Positions 48,234-57,482 of a stretch of 64,000 bases of DNA are shown piece by piece. The notes under the pieces are model-generated. The model ran no database searches, was not told the DNA's origin, and worked only from the letters and a program-made list of their open reading frames with translations. How positions within the stretch are numbered: the first letter of the stretch is position 1; each line of letters starts with the position of its first letter. A program made the translations under genes and the position numbers. The DNA comes from Hyphomicrobiales bacterium (lineage in GTDB: Bacteria; Pseudomonadota; Alphaproteobacteria; Rhizobiales; Methyloligellaceae), in assembly GCA_021775595.1 (NCBI GenBank), contig JAJFHN010000004.1, forward strand, positions 28,661 to 92,660. The letters run 5' to 3'.

Positions 48234-49679
48234 CTAATTTGACCCAAATTTCGAGGTGGTTGCTGGTCCCCGTGCTGCTATCTCCGCTTTAGCGTCATCG
48301 GCCCGGCCCGATGCCTTGTTTGCCCGCACAAAGGCGACAAAGCGCGCCGCCCATCGGCCCGCATCGGTGTCGCGCAAATGACAAAAGCTGGCCAAGAGAT
48401 TGCCGATCAGAACGCCGTCATGCTCGCCATCGACGCCAGCACCGCGCAACACGTCATAAGCAAAAACCGGATCGCCCGGTAAATTCTCAAGCGCCGCGTA
48501 ATGGAACTCATGCGCCGCCACTTCTCCGCCATGAGATCCGCCACCCGCCTGCCATGGAAAGCCCTCGCGCTCGCGAAGTCGCACAAAGCCCCGCCCCTGC
48601 GGACGGGGGTGCATCACCGCATCACCCGGCACCACGCCCACCATGTCGCGCGCCTCATCGCCCCAGACTAGGCGGCGGCAGAGATACATCAATCCGCCGC
48701 ACTCCGCATAAGCCGGCATGCCGGCCTCGAGCGCAGCCTTGATGTCGGCGCGCAGTGACGCATTGGCCTCGAGCGCGGCCATCTGCGTTTCGGGAAAACC
48801 GCCGCCAAGAAACAAGCCATCGACTTTGGGCAGCGCCCGATCCCTCAACGCATCGAAAAACACCAACTCTGCACCGGCCGCCTCGAGCGCCTCCAAGTCG
48901 TCCGGGTAATAGAAGCCAAAAGCGGCATCGCGCGGAATGCCGATTGCCACATCGGCCACTGCCGCCTTTCCGGGCGTGGGCATCGGGCCGATTGACGGTG
49001 CCGCAGATACCGCTTGCCGCAGGGCCTGCACATCGACGCCTTCGGCGACGCTTGCAGCGATCGTCGCAATCTTCTCATCCAGCGCCTGCGTCTCGCCCGG
49101 TGTCGTCAGGCCGAGATGCCGCTCCGGCACATCGAGCGTCGCATCCCGCCCCAGCGCACCGAACACCGTGACCCCCGTATAGCGCTCAAGCGCGGCAATG
49201 AGCTTGGCCTCGTGGCGCGCACCGCCGACGCGGTTGAGAATGACGCCGGCGATCGACACGCTGTCGTCGAACGCCAGATAACCCTGCACCAAGGGCGCGA
49301 CGCCACGCGTCATGCCCTCGGCGTCGATCACCAGCACGACTGGTGTTTCCAGCAGGTTCGCCAGCGCCGCATTGCTGTCGGTGCCCTCGACATCAAGCCC
49401 GTCATAGAGGCCTTTATTGCCCTCGATGATGACCACGTCGGCATCGAGGGCGCGCCGGGCGAGCGAGCCGCGGATTTCGTCGTGGCTCTGGGTGTGAAAA
49501 TCGAGATTGAAGCAGGGCCGCCCCGAGGCGCGCGCCAACCACATCGGATCGATGTAGTCGGGTCCTTTCTTGAAGGTTTGGACCCGCACGCCGCTCTTGG
49601 CGAAGGTCGCGGCCAGGCCGATGGCGAGCGTGGTTTTGCCCGACGACTTGTGGGCGGCCGAAATATAGAAGCGCGCCAT
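48234..49679 (-). CDS. dsrN: DsrN, cobyrinate a,c-diamide synthase-like siroheme amidase
   Basis: A 481-residue CobB-type glutamine amidotransferase. The N-terminal ATP domain has the P-loop SSGKTTLAIGLAATFAKSG and KKGPDYIDPMWLARASGRPC; the C-terminal GATase_3 domain carries the Cys nucleophile in PAYAECGGLMYLCRRL. As the last gene of the dsr operon it fits DsrN, which amidates siroheme for DsrAB; a cobalamin-pathway CbiA/CobB is the alternative. ATG at 49679 (MARFYIS), 2 bases after the TrpD2-like gene. Confidence 0.85.
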   Translation of the reverse strand: MARFYISAAHKSSGKTTLAIGLAATFAKSGVRVQTFKKGPDYIDPMWLARASGRPCFNLDFHTQSHDEIRGSLARRALDADVVIIEGNKGLYDGLDVEGTDSNAALANLLETPVVLVIDAEGMTRGVAPLVQGYLAFDDSVSIAGVILNRVGGARHEAKLIAALERYTGVTVFGALGRDATLDVPERHLGLTTPGETQALDEKIATIAASVAEGVDVQALRQAVSAAPSIGPMPTPGKAAVADVAIGIPRDAAFGFYYPDDLEALEAAGAELVFFDALRDRALPKVDGLFLGGGFPETQMAALEANASLRADIKAALEAGMPAYAECGGLMYLCRRLVWGDEARDMVGVVPGDAVMHPRPQGRGFVRLREREGFPWQAGGGSHGGEVAAHEFHYAALENLPGDPVFAYDVLRGAGVDGEHDGVLIGNLLASFCHLRDTDAGRWAARFVAFVRANKASGRADDAKAEIAARGPATTSKFGSN

Positions 49680-49681
49680 TG

Positions 49682-50701
49682 TCAGGCGACCGCGTTGAGC
49701 TGCGCCTTGTCTCTCTCGCCCCACATCGTCTCGGCCGCCTGTTGCGCGGCCTCCATGGTCTCCGCCCGCCCCATGGCCTTCAGCACGATAGCGAGCGTGC
49801 CCGTCACCGAAGCTTCGGCATAGTCGTCGCTGAGCGAGCCCTCCCAGAGCGCCACCAGATCGCCGAGCTTCATATTCTCATCGGGTGCTTGGCGCGGCTC
49901 CGGCAACAAGGGCATCCAGCGTTCTTCGGCAGGTTCGCCGTTGTGCAAGGTCCAGACATCGCAGGGCTTGTTGGGCCGGCGTTCAATCTCGCCACCCTCG
50001 CCGCGAAAGACGATCATGTGCTCCTGGTTGAGCAGTTCCGCCGCGCCGCGATGGACGTCCATATAGGCTGGATGAAAAATGCCTTGCAACATGACGGGCG
50101 CATTGAAGGGATTGAGCATGCGCGCGAGCGTGTGCACGGGCGAGCGCAGGCCGAAGACCGTGCGCAGATCGATCAGGTCCTTCATCTTCTGGCACAAGTT
50201 CTCGAGCGGCACATAGGCAAAGTTCGACTTGGCGATATGGGCCGCCGCCTCATCGAGATTGCCCGCGATCGGATATCCCAGACCCTCCAACGTCTCGCGC
50301 GTATATATGCGACCAGGCGTATGGCCTTCCGTGCCATGCATGAAGATCTTGACGCCGTTGCGCGCCAACAACAGCGCCGAGAGCAGGAACCACGGCAGCT
50401 GGCGGCGTTTGCCTGCATAGGACGACCAGTCCAGATCGACCTTGGGAACCGGATTCGGCAGCACAAACGTACTGCGCACCGCCCGAACGAAACCCGCCAG
50501 TTCCTCCGGACTCTCTTCCTTCATGCGCAGCAGCATGAGGAGCGCGCCGAGTTGTTCGGGCAAGACCTCATCCCGCAGGATCATGCCCATGGCGTCTTCG
50601 GATTCCTCAAGCGTCATCGATCGCGAGAGCGTTTTGCCGCGGGCTAAAATGGCCGTGAAGCGCGCGAAGGGATGTAATTCCATGGGTCCCACTTCTGGCA
50701 T
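49682..50701 (-). CDS. TrpD2/YbiB-like glycosyl transferase family protein in the dsr operon
   Basis: A 339-residue protein resembling the anthranilate phosphoribosyltransferase fold: an N-terminal helical domain (LTLEESEDAMGMILRDEVLP-like; RMKEESPEELAGFVRAVRST) and the larger domain with ARNGVKIFMHGTEGHTPGRI and LDLRTVFGLRSPVHTLARML-like text (DLRTVFGLRSPVHTLARMLN). The GTGGD motif of true TrpD reads HGTEGHT, closer to the TrpD2/YbiB group, which binds nucleic acid and lacks known activity. It overlaps dsrP by one base (TAATG) and precedes dsrN, so it is co-translated with sulfur-oxidation genes. Its role here is unknown. Confidence 0.78.
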   Translation of the reverse strand: MPEVGPMELHPFARFTAILARGKTLSRSMTLEESEDAMGMILRDEVLPEQLGALLMLLRMKEESPEELAGFVRAVRSTFVLPNPVPKVDLDWSSYAGKRRQLPWFLLSALLLARNGVKIFMHGTEGHTPGRIYTRETLEGLGYPIAGNLDEAAAHIAKSNFAYVPLENLCQKMKDLIDLRTVFGLRSPVHTLARMLNPFNAPVMLQGIFHPAYMDVHRGAAELLNQEHMIVFRGEGGEIERRPNKPCDVWTLHNGEPAEERWMPLLPEPRQAPDENMKLGDLVALWEGSLSDDYAEASVTGTLAIVLKAMGRAETMEAAQQAAETMWGERDKAQLNAVA

Positions 50702-51921
50702 TATGCCGGTGATTGATTTGCTGCAGGCGAAGCGTCATCGTCGGCCAGGCTTTGCGGCATAAATCGCAACACCCGCATGCCGCCCAGCGTAATCGCCAAG
50801 GCCAGCGCCACACCGCCCAGCGCCAATCCAAATTCAGGCAATGACGGACTATAGGGCGCAACGACGCCATCGAAAAAGCTGCTCGAGACCTCTTGGCCCG
50901 GAAACATCAGAAGCGGAAACGCCTGACCGCCAATAATGATGACGTAAAGATGAGCGATGGCGCCCACGATCACAAGGCCGCTCGCCACCGCCACAAGCAG
51001 ACGCGACGTCCGCAAGTTCGGCGACAACATCAGCGCCATTGGCGCCAAACAGCCCACCACGATATGTCCCAGCCAAAAGGCCGCCGTGTAGACGCCGCCA
51101 TCGGCCAAGATAAAGCGCTCCACACCACCATGTTCGGCGGCATAGAGGTTCGTTAAATGCATCATGGCCGTCATATAGAGCACGGCCCCGGCGAACACGC
51201 CCAACAGCTTGCCGAGTCGATTGACCAGCGCGCCGCCCAATGGACGGCGATTGATTTTGCACGCCGCCATCAGCACCAAGATGAACACCGCAAGCCCGTA
51301 GGCAAACGACATGGCGATGAACAATGGCGCCATGATCGCGGCGTCATAGGCTTGGCGGGCCACCAGCCAGCCGAAGATCGAACCCGTGCCGCTGGTGAGC
51401 ACCAGCCGCCAGACAAGTGCAAACCAGCCAACCGCCTTGATATGCCTGGTCATGGTGGGCTCCATCTGCACGAAGAGATAGGCCATGACGACCACCAGAA
51501 ACCCCGTATAGAGGAAGATGTTCCAAGCAAAGATCGATTTGAAATTGTAGGTCGTCATCGCCACGATGAGACGCTCTGGCCGACCTAGATCGAGCACCAG
51601 AACCGCGAGCCCGCCGATCAGCAGCGCGATTGCCATCAGCCCCGACAATCGGGCCAGCGGCTTATAGGCCGCGCCTTCAAACACGGATGCGATCGAGGCG
51701 ACGTTGAGAGCCCCCGAGGCGGCCAGGATCAGAAAGATCGCAAAGACGTGTGGAATACCCCAAACGATGCGGTTGCTCATTCCGGTGACGATGTGGCCAT
51801 GATGTTCCATATACCAGGCCGAGCCGAGCCCGATCAGAACAAGCGCCGACAGCCCAAGCAGCAGGCTCCAATAGGTCGTCCCGCCGTCGATCTCCCGATA
51901 TGTGATGCGCGCCATGGCCAT
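50701..51921 (-). CDS. dsrP: DsrP, NrfD-like membrane subunit of DsrMKJOP
   Basis: A 406-residue polytopic membrane protein of the NrfD/PsrC family with about ten helices, a quinone-interacting subunit. Characteristic stretches are TYWSLLLGLSALVLIGLG, NRIVWGIPHVFAIFLILAAS and ARLSGLMAIALLIGGLAVLV. Two ATGs (51921 and 51915) are possible; neither has a clear ribosome-binding site, and the gene starts 4 bases after dsrO. It couples electrons between the quinone pool and the periplasmic DsrJ/DsrO. Confidence 0.92.
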   Translation of the reverse strand: MAMARITYREIDGGTTYWSLLLGLSALVLIGLGSAWYMEHHGHIVTGMSNRIVWGIPHVFAIFLILAASGALNVASIASVFEGAAYKPLARLSGLMAIALLIGGLAVLVLDLGRPERLIVAMTTYNFKSIFAWNIFLYTGFLVVVMAYLFVQMEPTMTRHIKAVGWFALVWRLVLTSGTGSIFGWLVARQAYDAAIMAPLFIAMSFAYGLAVFILVLMAACKINRRPLGGALVNRLGKLLGVFAGAVLYMTAMMHLTNLYAAEHGGVERFILADGGVYTAAFWLGHIVVGCLAPMALMLSPNLRTSRLLVAVASGLVIVGAIAHLYVIIIGGQAFPLLMFPGQEVSSSFFDGVVAPYSPSLPEFGLALGGVALALAITLGGMRVLRFMPQSLADDDASPAANQSPA

Positions 51922-51925
51922 GTGA

Positions 51926-52693
51926 TCAGATGTTTCGATAATAGACGCCCGTATCAAGACCGAGATCGGCCCTGACTCGAGCGGTCGCGTAGGTGGCGAT
52001 GCGTTTTGAAATTTCGCTTGTCGGATCGTTCAAGTCGCCGAACAACATGGCGCCTCCGGCAGCATCGTTGCAGCGTTCGACACAGGCTGGTTGCTTGCCC
52101 GCATCAACCCGGTGCACGCACATGGTGCAGCTCTCCACCGTGCCTTTGCCGCGCGGTGCATGCGCCTTCTGGTCGGTCAGCGGTTCGTGGACGAATGAGC
52201 GCGCATTGTAGGGGCACGCCATCACGCAATAACGGCAGCCAATACATGTGTGCTTGTCAACGAGCACGATGCCATCGGCGCGCTTGAAAGAGGCACCGGT
52301 GGGACAAACGTCGACGCAGGGCGGCGAGGCGCAGTGTTGGCACATCATCGGCAGCGTGCGTTCGGCGCCACTCTTGGGATCGCGCAAGTCGATCTTGCGG
52401 ATCCATTGCGCGTCCGTTGGCAGCTTTCCATCCGGGTCCCAGCCGTTTTCATCGGCACATGCCGTGACGCACTCCTGACAGCCATCGCCGCATTTGCCGG
52501 CATCGATCAACATGCCCCAACGGTGCGTGTCGCTGACGGCCTCATCGGCCGGCCGCGCGGCGGCCTCGCCACCGATCAGATGTAGCGTGACGCCGGGCGC
52601 CAGTGCCAAGCCGCCAAGTGCTGCCGCACCGCGTAAGATGTCCCGCCGGCTTTGCTCCTGCGGCGCATTATTTCGCTGATGATCCCGGCTCAT
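51926..52693 (-). CDS. dsrO: DsrO, periplasmic iron-sulfur protein of DsrMKJOP
   Basis: A 255-residue ferredoxin-like protein with a Tat signal (SRRDILRG at residues 15-22 followed by a hydrophobic stretch). Four-cluster Cys pattern: CGDGCQECVTACADENG, CQHCASPPCVDVCPTGASF, CIGCRYCVMACPYNARSF and CTMCVHRVDAGKQPACVERC. This is the usual DsrO/HybA type. ATG at 52693 overlaps the dsrJ stop (ATGA); the in-frame extension upstream is a dsrJ shadow. Confidence 0.94.
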   Translation of the reverse strand: MSRDHQRNNAPQEQSRRDILRGAAALGGLALAPGVTLHLIGGEAAARPADEAVSDTHRWGMLIDAGKCGDGCQECVTACADENGWDPDGKLPTDAQWIRKIDLRDPKSGAERTLPMMCQHCASPPCVDVCPTGASFKRADGIVLVDKHTCIGCRYCVMACPYNARSFVHEPLTDQKAHAPRGKGTVESCTMCVHRVDAGKQPACVERCNDAAGGAMLFGDLNDPTSEISKRIATYATARVRADLGLDTGVYYRNI

Positions 52694-53160
52694 GGGCCGC
52701 GCGCCTTCAAATAGCCTTCGAGCGCCAGCATCGAACCGCGAAAGGCCTCTCGCGCCGCTGCGCTCTTTTGCGGCTTTGAATCGTGACATTCGAAGCAGTC
52801 GATCGCAACGGCCGCGTAATCGTGACAGCTGCGGCAGAAATGCGAGGGATCGTCATAGGCCACAGGTTTGTTATCGGGGCCCTGCACCGCATGGCAGTCG
52901 ATGCATTGCTTGAGACTGAACTGTTTGGTGCGGATACCCTCATGCACCGTATCGTCGCGCTGATGATCCAGCAGCTGCATGTGGTAGCGCCGGATGTAGT
53001 CGGTTTCGGCAACGCATTCATTTCCCCGGCCCTTGGGTGGCTTAGGCACCGGCACACCGGTGGAGGGCTCGGCGGCGCGCGCAGACCAGTGCTGCGGCGC
53101 CATCGAAGCGCTCAGCACAAGAGCGGCCAGAATAATGGCAAAAACGCTGCTTGGAGCCAT
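52690..53160 (-). CDS. dsrJ: DsrJ, periplasmic triheme cytochrome c
   Basis: A 156-residue protein with an N-terminal signal segment (SSVFAIILAALVLSASM) and three CxxCH heme sites: CIDCH (86-90), CRSCH (109-113) and CFECH (122-126). The Cys in GNECVAETDYIRRYHMQLL (residue 49) matches the unusual Cys heme ligand of DsrJ. AGGAG lies just upstream of the ATG at 53160, 7 bases after dsrL, confirming the start. Confidence 0.93.
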   Translation of the reverse strand: MAPSSVFAIILAALVLSASMAPQHWSARAAEPSTGVPVPKPPKGRGNECVAETDYIRRYHMQLLDHQRDDTVHEGIRTKQFSLKQCIDCHAVQGPDNKPVAYDDPSHFCRSCHDYAAVAIDCFECHDSKPQKSAAAREAFRGSMLALEGYLKARGP

Positions 53161-53167
53161 GGCGCTC

Positions 53168-55096
53168 CTATTCCCCAAGGCCCATTTGGATGTAACCGGT
53201 CGGGCAGACGTCTTGGCAGATGTGGCAGCCGATGCATTTGGTGTAATCGGTGTCTACATAGCGCCCAACGGCCCGCTGATCTTTTTTCACGCGGAAAATG
53301 GCGTCCTGCGGACAGTAGATGACGCATGCATCGCACTCGAAGCACATGCCGCAGCTCATGCAGCGCGTGCCTTCGTGCACCGCCTGCTCCTCGGTAAATT
53401 TTTTGACGCGCTCATCGAAATTGCCCAACACATTGTCGCCGACGATCAACACCTGATCCCGTTTGTCGCGCTCATCGAATGGGAAATGCCCCTTGAACAG
53501 ATCGTCGTGGGGAATGATCTGCGTGGCGCCGCGGTCCTCATAATTGTGGATCGCGTAATTGTCTTCCGCCGTGCCACGCTTTTGCTGGTGATCGTATTCT
53601 TCCGGTTCCAGGCCGCGTTCCTGCAACTCGCGCAACAGATTGAAGTGATGGACATCCACCTTCGGCCGTTTGCCAAGCGGCGCGCCAGCCAGAAAATGGT
53701 CGATGGATTCCGCCGCGATCCGGCCTTGTCCGATGGCCGTCGTGAGCAGATGCGGGCGAATGATGTCGCCGCCGGCGAAATGCATCTCCCGCTCTTTGAC
53801 CTTGTACATCGGATCGGTGTCGATGAAGCCGCGCCCGTTGTCGAGGCTCTCGAGCCCGCCCGACAAATCGCCCATCTGACCGATCGCCGACACGATCATG
53901 TCGCACTCAAGATAGAATTCCGTTCCTTCCTGGGGAACCGGCCTCATGCCGTCCATATCGCATTTGCACATCTTCAGCGCTTGGATCTTGCCCTCGGCGT
54001 CGTGCACCACCTCCAGCGGCATGACGCCGCCTTGGATATCGACGCCTTCGCGCAAGGCGTCCTCGCGCTCGTGCTCGGCCGCCGTCATGCCCTCCACCGG
54101 GAACAGCGAGGTCAACACGGCTGTCACGCCCTCGCGGCGAATCGTTCCCGCAACGTCGCTTGCGGTGTGGCCCAGCACGATGTTGTCGGCATGGTCCTTG
54201 GGATGAGAGTGGCTCACATGACCCAGTCGCCTGGCAACCGACGCCACGTCGATCGACGTATCGCCGCCGCCCACGACGACGATCCGCTTGGCGGTTGAGA
54301 ACACCCAACCCTGGTTGAAGGCGTCCAGGAATTCGACGCCGCTCAAGCAGTTACCCGAGCCCCAGCCCTCGATCGGCAGACCCCGGCCCGTTTGCGCTCC
54401 GACGCCCCAGAAGACGGCGTCGAAATCTTTCTCCAACTGTTCGATCGTAACGTCAGTGCCGACCGACACGCCGGTTTTGACCTCCAATCCCAATTCGACG
54501 ATGCGGTCGATTTCGGCATCGATCATGTCGCGCGGCGTCCGGTAGCCCGGAATGCCGTAGCGCATCATGCCGCCAAGTTTCTCCTGAGCCTCGAAGACGG
54601 TGACCGCATGGCCTTTGCGGCGCAGGAAATAAGCCGCGGTGAGTCCCGCCGGTCCGCCGCCAATGACGGCAACCTTCTTACCCGTGTCTTTGCCTGGTCC
54701 AGGCAGTTTCAAACCGTTCTCTGTCGCCCAGTCGCCGACATAGTGTTCCACCGCGTTGATGCCGACGAAGTCGTCGACTTCGTTGCGGTTGCAGCCATCC
54801 TCGCACGGCGCCGGGCACACCCGGCCCATGGCCGATGGATACGGATTGGCCTCGACCATGCGCAAGAATGCGAACTCTTGCCACGTCATGCCCTCGACGG
54901 TCGGCTTCTCCATGCCGCGTGCGATACCGAGCCAACCCCGGATCTCGTGACCCGAGGGACAGCTCCCCTGACAGGGCGGCGTCCTGTTCACATAGGTGGG
55001 GCACTTATGGGAATAATCGGCGGTGAAAATCTTCTCTTCCAAAGGCGGCGTCGCATTGTCGCCGTCCCGAAAGCGCCGGAAAGTATGTTCGTTCAC
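53168..55096 (-). CDS. dsrL: DsrL, NAD(P)H:acceptor oxidoreductase of the rDsr pathway
   Basis: A 642-residue iron-sulfur flavoprotein, GltB-small-subunit-like. N-terminal clusters: CQGSCPSGHEIRGWLGIARG and CPAPCEDGCNR; FAD site VAVIGGGPAGLTAAYFLRRK; NAD(P)H site IVVVGGGDTSIDVASVARRL; C-terminal clusters CMSCGMCFECDACVIYCPQD and CIGCHICQDVCPTGY. DsrL passes electrons from DsrAB-type sulfite formation to NAD+ and is essential in sulfur-oxidising dsr loci, supporting an oxidative pathway here. Start GTG at 55096; earlier in-frame residues are a dsrK shadow. 28 bases after dsrK. Confidence 0.94.
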   Translation of the reverse strand: MNEHTFRRFRDGDNATPPLEEKIFTADYSHKCPTYVNRTPPCQGSCPSGHEIRGWLGIARGMEKPTVEGMTWQEFAFLRMVEANPYPSAMGRVCPAPCEDGCNRNEVDDFVGINAVEHYVGDWATENGLKLPGPGKDTGKKVAVIGGGPAGLTAAYFLRRKGHAVTVFEAQEKLGGMMRYGIPGYRTPRDMIDAEIDRIVELGLEVKTGVSVGTDVTIEQLEKDFDAVFWGVGAQTGRGLPIEGWGSGNCLSGVEFLDAFNQGWVFSTAKRIVVVGGGDTSIDVASVARRLGHVSHSHPKDHADNIVLGHTASDVAGTIRREGVTAVLTSLFPVEGMTAAEHEREDALREGVDIQGGVMPLEVVHDAEGKIQALKMCKCDMDGMRPVPQEGTEFYLECDMIVSAIGQMGDLSGGLESLDNGRGFIDTDPMYKVKEREMHFAGGDIIRPHLLTTAIGQGRIAAESIDHFLAGAPLGKRPKVDVHHFNLLRELQERGLEPEEYDHQQKRGTAEDNYAIHNYEDRGATQIIPHDDLFKGHFPFDERDKRDQVLIVGDNVLGNFDERVKKFTEEQAVHEGTRCMSCGMCFECDACVIYCPQDAIFRVKKDQRAVGRYVDTDYTKCIGCHICQDVCPTGYIQMGLGE

Positions 55097-55124
55097 AACA
55101 CGTGCTCCACTTCTGCGTCGTTGA

Positions 55125-56708
55125 CTATTGCGCTGCCGCCGGCTGGGCATTGTCGCCATCGCCCGCTTCGGGCTGATCGGTCTTCGCGTCATCGAGAATG
55201 ATGGCGTTGGAGACCAGTTGATGGACGCTGAGAATGGCGTCCATGTCGAAACCGTAATCGGGCATGACCTTGGCAAACTGCGTTTTGCAGATCGCGCAAA
55301 TCGCCGCCATGTGCGTCACGCCATGGTCCTGCGCCACCTGCTGTAGCGCCCGCATGCGTGGCTGCGCGCCTTTTTTGCGCAGCTCGATCAGATCGTCGGT
55401 CAGCAGCCCGCCGCCGCCGCCGCAGCAGAATGTACTTTCCTTGATGGTGTCGGGCGCCATGTCGAAAAAATGATTGCAGGACGCCCGAATGATCGTCCGC
55501 GGGATTTCGAACTGCCCCCCTGGCGTGTCGCCCATGCGCGAGCCCCGCGCCACATTGCAGGAATCATGAAACGTCAGCCGGATGTGGTCGTTTGCTGATT
55601 TGTCGAACTTGATTTTGCCCGCTTCGATCTGGTCGTACGTGTACTCGCAGATGTGCTGGGGGACCGGATAGTTCTGATCGAGAAAATCGAAAGGTCCGGC
55701 CAACGTGTTGAGGAAACTGTAAGCCACCCGCCAGGCATGACCGCATTCGCCGAATATGATCCGTTTGACGCCCAAATCCTGCGCCGCGGTGCGAATGCGC
55801 AGCGCCACCTCGCGCATGTTCTCGTTGGAGCCGATAAACAAACCAAAGTTTGCCGCCTCCGAAGCATAGGAGCTGATCGTCCATGAGGCGCCGGTTTGGT
55901 GGAACACTTTGGCGTAGCCGATCAGGCCATCGATATGCGGTTCGGCGAAGAAGTCGGCACTCGGGGTCACCAGCAGAATGTCGGCGCCCTTCTTGTCCAC
56001 CGGGATTTTGACGGCGACGCCGGTCTCGTCTTCGATGTCCTCTTCCAGATCCTCGAGCGTGGCCACCAGCGCCTTTTTCTGCAGACCCAGATTGTTGCCG
56101 ATCGTCTCGACCTTGCCGATGATCTCGTTGCAGTATTTTTGTCCCTTGCCGACGGTGGCCATGATCTCCCGCGCCGCCATTGAAACCTCAGCCGTATCAA
56201 TGCCGTAGGGGCAATAGACCGAGCAGCGTCGGCATTGAGAGCACTGGTGAAAATAGCTGTACCACTGGTCCAGAACTTCCTCATCGAGGTCGCGCGCGCC
56301 AACCAGCCAGGGAAAGTACTTTCCGGCGACGGTGAAATGTTTCCGGTAGACTTGACGCAGCAGATCCTGCCGCGCCACCGGCATGTTGTTGGGATCGCCC
56401 GTGCCGAGGAAATAGTGACACTTGTCGGTGCAAGCCCCGCATTTGACACAAGTGTCGAGATAAACCCGCAAGGCCCGGCTGCCCTCTACCAGCTCACCAA
56501 GTTTTGCGATTGCTTTTTCATGCCAATCGTCGACAAGCTCGCCGGGAAAGCCGAGCGCCTTCTGAAATTCTGGCGCGGCCTCATACGGTTTGCTGTCAGC
56601 CATGGCGCCGGGCTCGATGACCGGGATCTCGCAAGGATCGGGCAGCACCGTCGCGTCGTAGAAATCTTCCACGCTCAGAGGCTGCTCGACTGTCGCTGCC
56701 TCGCTCAC
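55125..56708 (-). CDS. dsrK: DsrK, HdrD-like iron-sulfur protein of DsrMKJOP
   Basis: A 527-residue cytoplasmic protein. Ferredoxin clusters: CVKCGACTDKCHYFLG and CSQCRRCSVYCPYGIDTA; the C-terminal CCG-type half includes HDSCNVARGSRMGD and STFCCGGGGGLLTDDLIELR, expected to hold the special [4Fe-4S] cluster that acts on DsrC disulfide/trisulfide. Start is a GTG at 56708, which overlaps the dsrM stop (GTGA); the ORF is open far upstream but that is the dsrM shadow. The tail is Ala/Gln-rich. Confidence 0.94.
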   Translation of the reverse strand: MSEAATVEQPLSVEDFYDATVLPDPCEIPVIEPGAMADSKPYEAAPEFQKALGFPGELVDDWHEKAIAKLGELVEGSRALRVYLDTCVKCGACTDKCHYFLGTGDPNNMPVARQDLLRQVYRKHFTVAGKYFPWLVGARDLDEEVLDQWYSYFHQCSQCRRCSVYCPYGIDTAEVSMAAREIMATVGKGQKYCNEIIGKVETIGNNLGLQKKALVATLEDLEEDIEDETGVAVKIPVDKKGADILLVTPSADFFAEPHIDGLIGYAKVFHQTGASWTISSYASEAANFGLFIGSNENMREVALRIRTAAQDLGVKRIIFGECGHAWRVAYSFLNTLAGPFDFLDQNYPVPQHICEYTYDQIEAGKIKFDKSANDHIRLTFHDSCNVARGSRMGDTPGGQFEIPRTIIRASCNHFFDMAPDTIKESTFCCGGGGGLLTDDLIELRKKGAQPRMRALQQVAQDHGVTHMAAICAICKTQFAKVMPDYGFDMDAILSVHQLVSNAIILDDAKTDQPEAGDGDNAQPAAAQ

Positions 56709-57442
56709 TGGCCCGCCCCCAGTTTCGCCGTCCAGCCGGCCAGGTGACGCTGCTCGCGCGGATTGTCGACTTGGTTGCGGCCGGGACTGAAGAACACGCC
56801 AGGCGCATGCAGAAGTTTGGAAAACGGAAAGATGATCATCAATACCGCGACCAGGAACAGGTGAATGAGCAACACCGGGTCGGCGGGAAGCGGTTGAATA
56901 TCGAAGCGCATGAGCCCGAGAAAGAACGCCTTGAGCGCCACCAAATCGGTGCGAAAAATGTATTTCATCAAAAGTCCGCTGACGCCGATGGCGATCAGAA
57001 GCACCAACATCAGATGGTCGGATGGTGCGCTGATATAGCGAACCCGCGGCACCAGGAAGCGCCGCGCCCACAGGCACAGCAGACCAGCCACCATGGCAAA
57101 CCCGGCATAGATGCCGAGCGGTTGCATCAGGGCGACGATCGCCCAGACGGGCTCGGTGAAGTAGCGCAGATGCCGTATCAAGACGAGCAGCAAGGCGGCG
57201 TGAAAGATCCAACCAAACAGCCAGATCCATTTGTTGGCTTTGAACAGACTTTCGAACAGCACGACTTCGCGCACATAGCGCATCACGACGCCGCCGCGCG
57301 TCACTGGCGCCGGCGTCGTCGGAATCTTCAAAGGAGCGGGCGTCCTCGCGTATTGCACAACCTTACGGCCAATGCCCCCGACCAACACCAGGGTCGCGAC
57401 ATAGAACAGCAGTGCATATGCGCCGGTAAGCACGACATCCAC
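56705..57442 (-). CDS. dsrM: DsrM, NarI-like cytochrome b subunit of DsrMKJOP
   Basis: A 245-residue membrane protein with about five to six helices (GAYALLFYVATLVLVGGIG; WIWLFGWIFHAALLLVLIRH; HLMLVLLIAIGVSGLLMKYI; LLIHLFLVAVLMIIFPFSKL). Conserved His residues in FHAALLLVLIRH, DHLMLV and LLIHL fit heme b ligation. Start GTG at 57442 is given; a GTG three codons on (57433) has better spacing from GAAAGG and may be the real start. Its stop overlaps the dsrK GTG. Confidence 0.92.
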   Translation of the reverse strand: MDVVLTGAYALLFYVATLVLVGGIGRKVVQYARTPAPLKIPTTPAPVTRGGVVMRYVREVVLFESLFKANKWIWLFGWIFHAALLLVLIRHLRYFTEPVWAIVALMQPLGIYAGFAMVAGLLCLWARRFLVPRVRYISAPSDHLMLVLLIAIGVSGLLMKYIFRTDLVALKAFFLGLMRFDIQPLPADPVLLIHLFLVAVLMIIFPFSKLLHAPGVFFSPGRNQVDNPREQRHLAGWTAKLGAGQ

Positions 57443-57482
57443 CCTTTCGCCGGCCCGTCAGGCACCGGCCGTTTGCTTGCTG

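Noticed and set aside
48234..49679. Cobalamin-pathway cobB as identity of the dsrN gene
   Set aside because: No other cobalamin genes are nearby and it closes the dsr operon at the usual dsrN position, so DsrN is preferred though sequence alone does not exclude CobB.
53033..54298. Plus-strand frame of 421 codons opposite dsrL/dsrJ
   Set aside because: Overlaps two strongly supported genes; His/Arg-rich shadow composition and no family motif.
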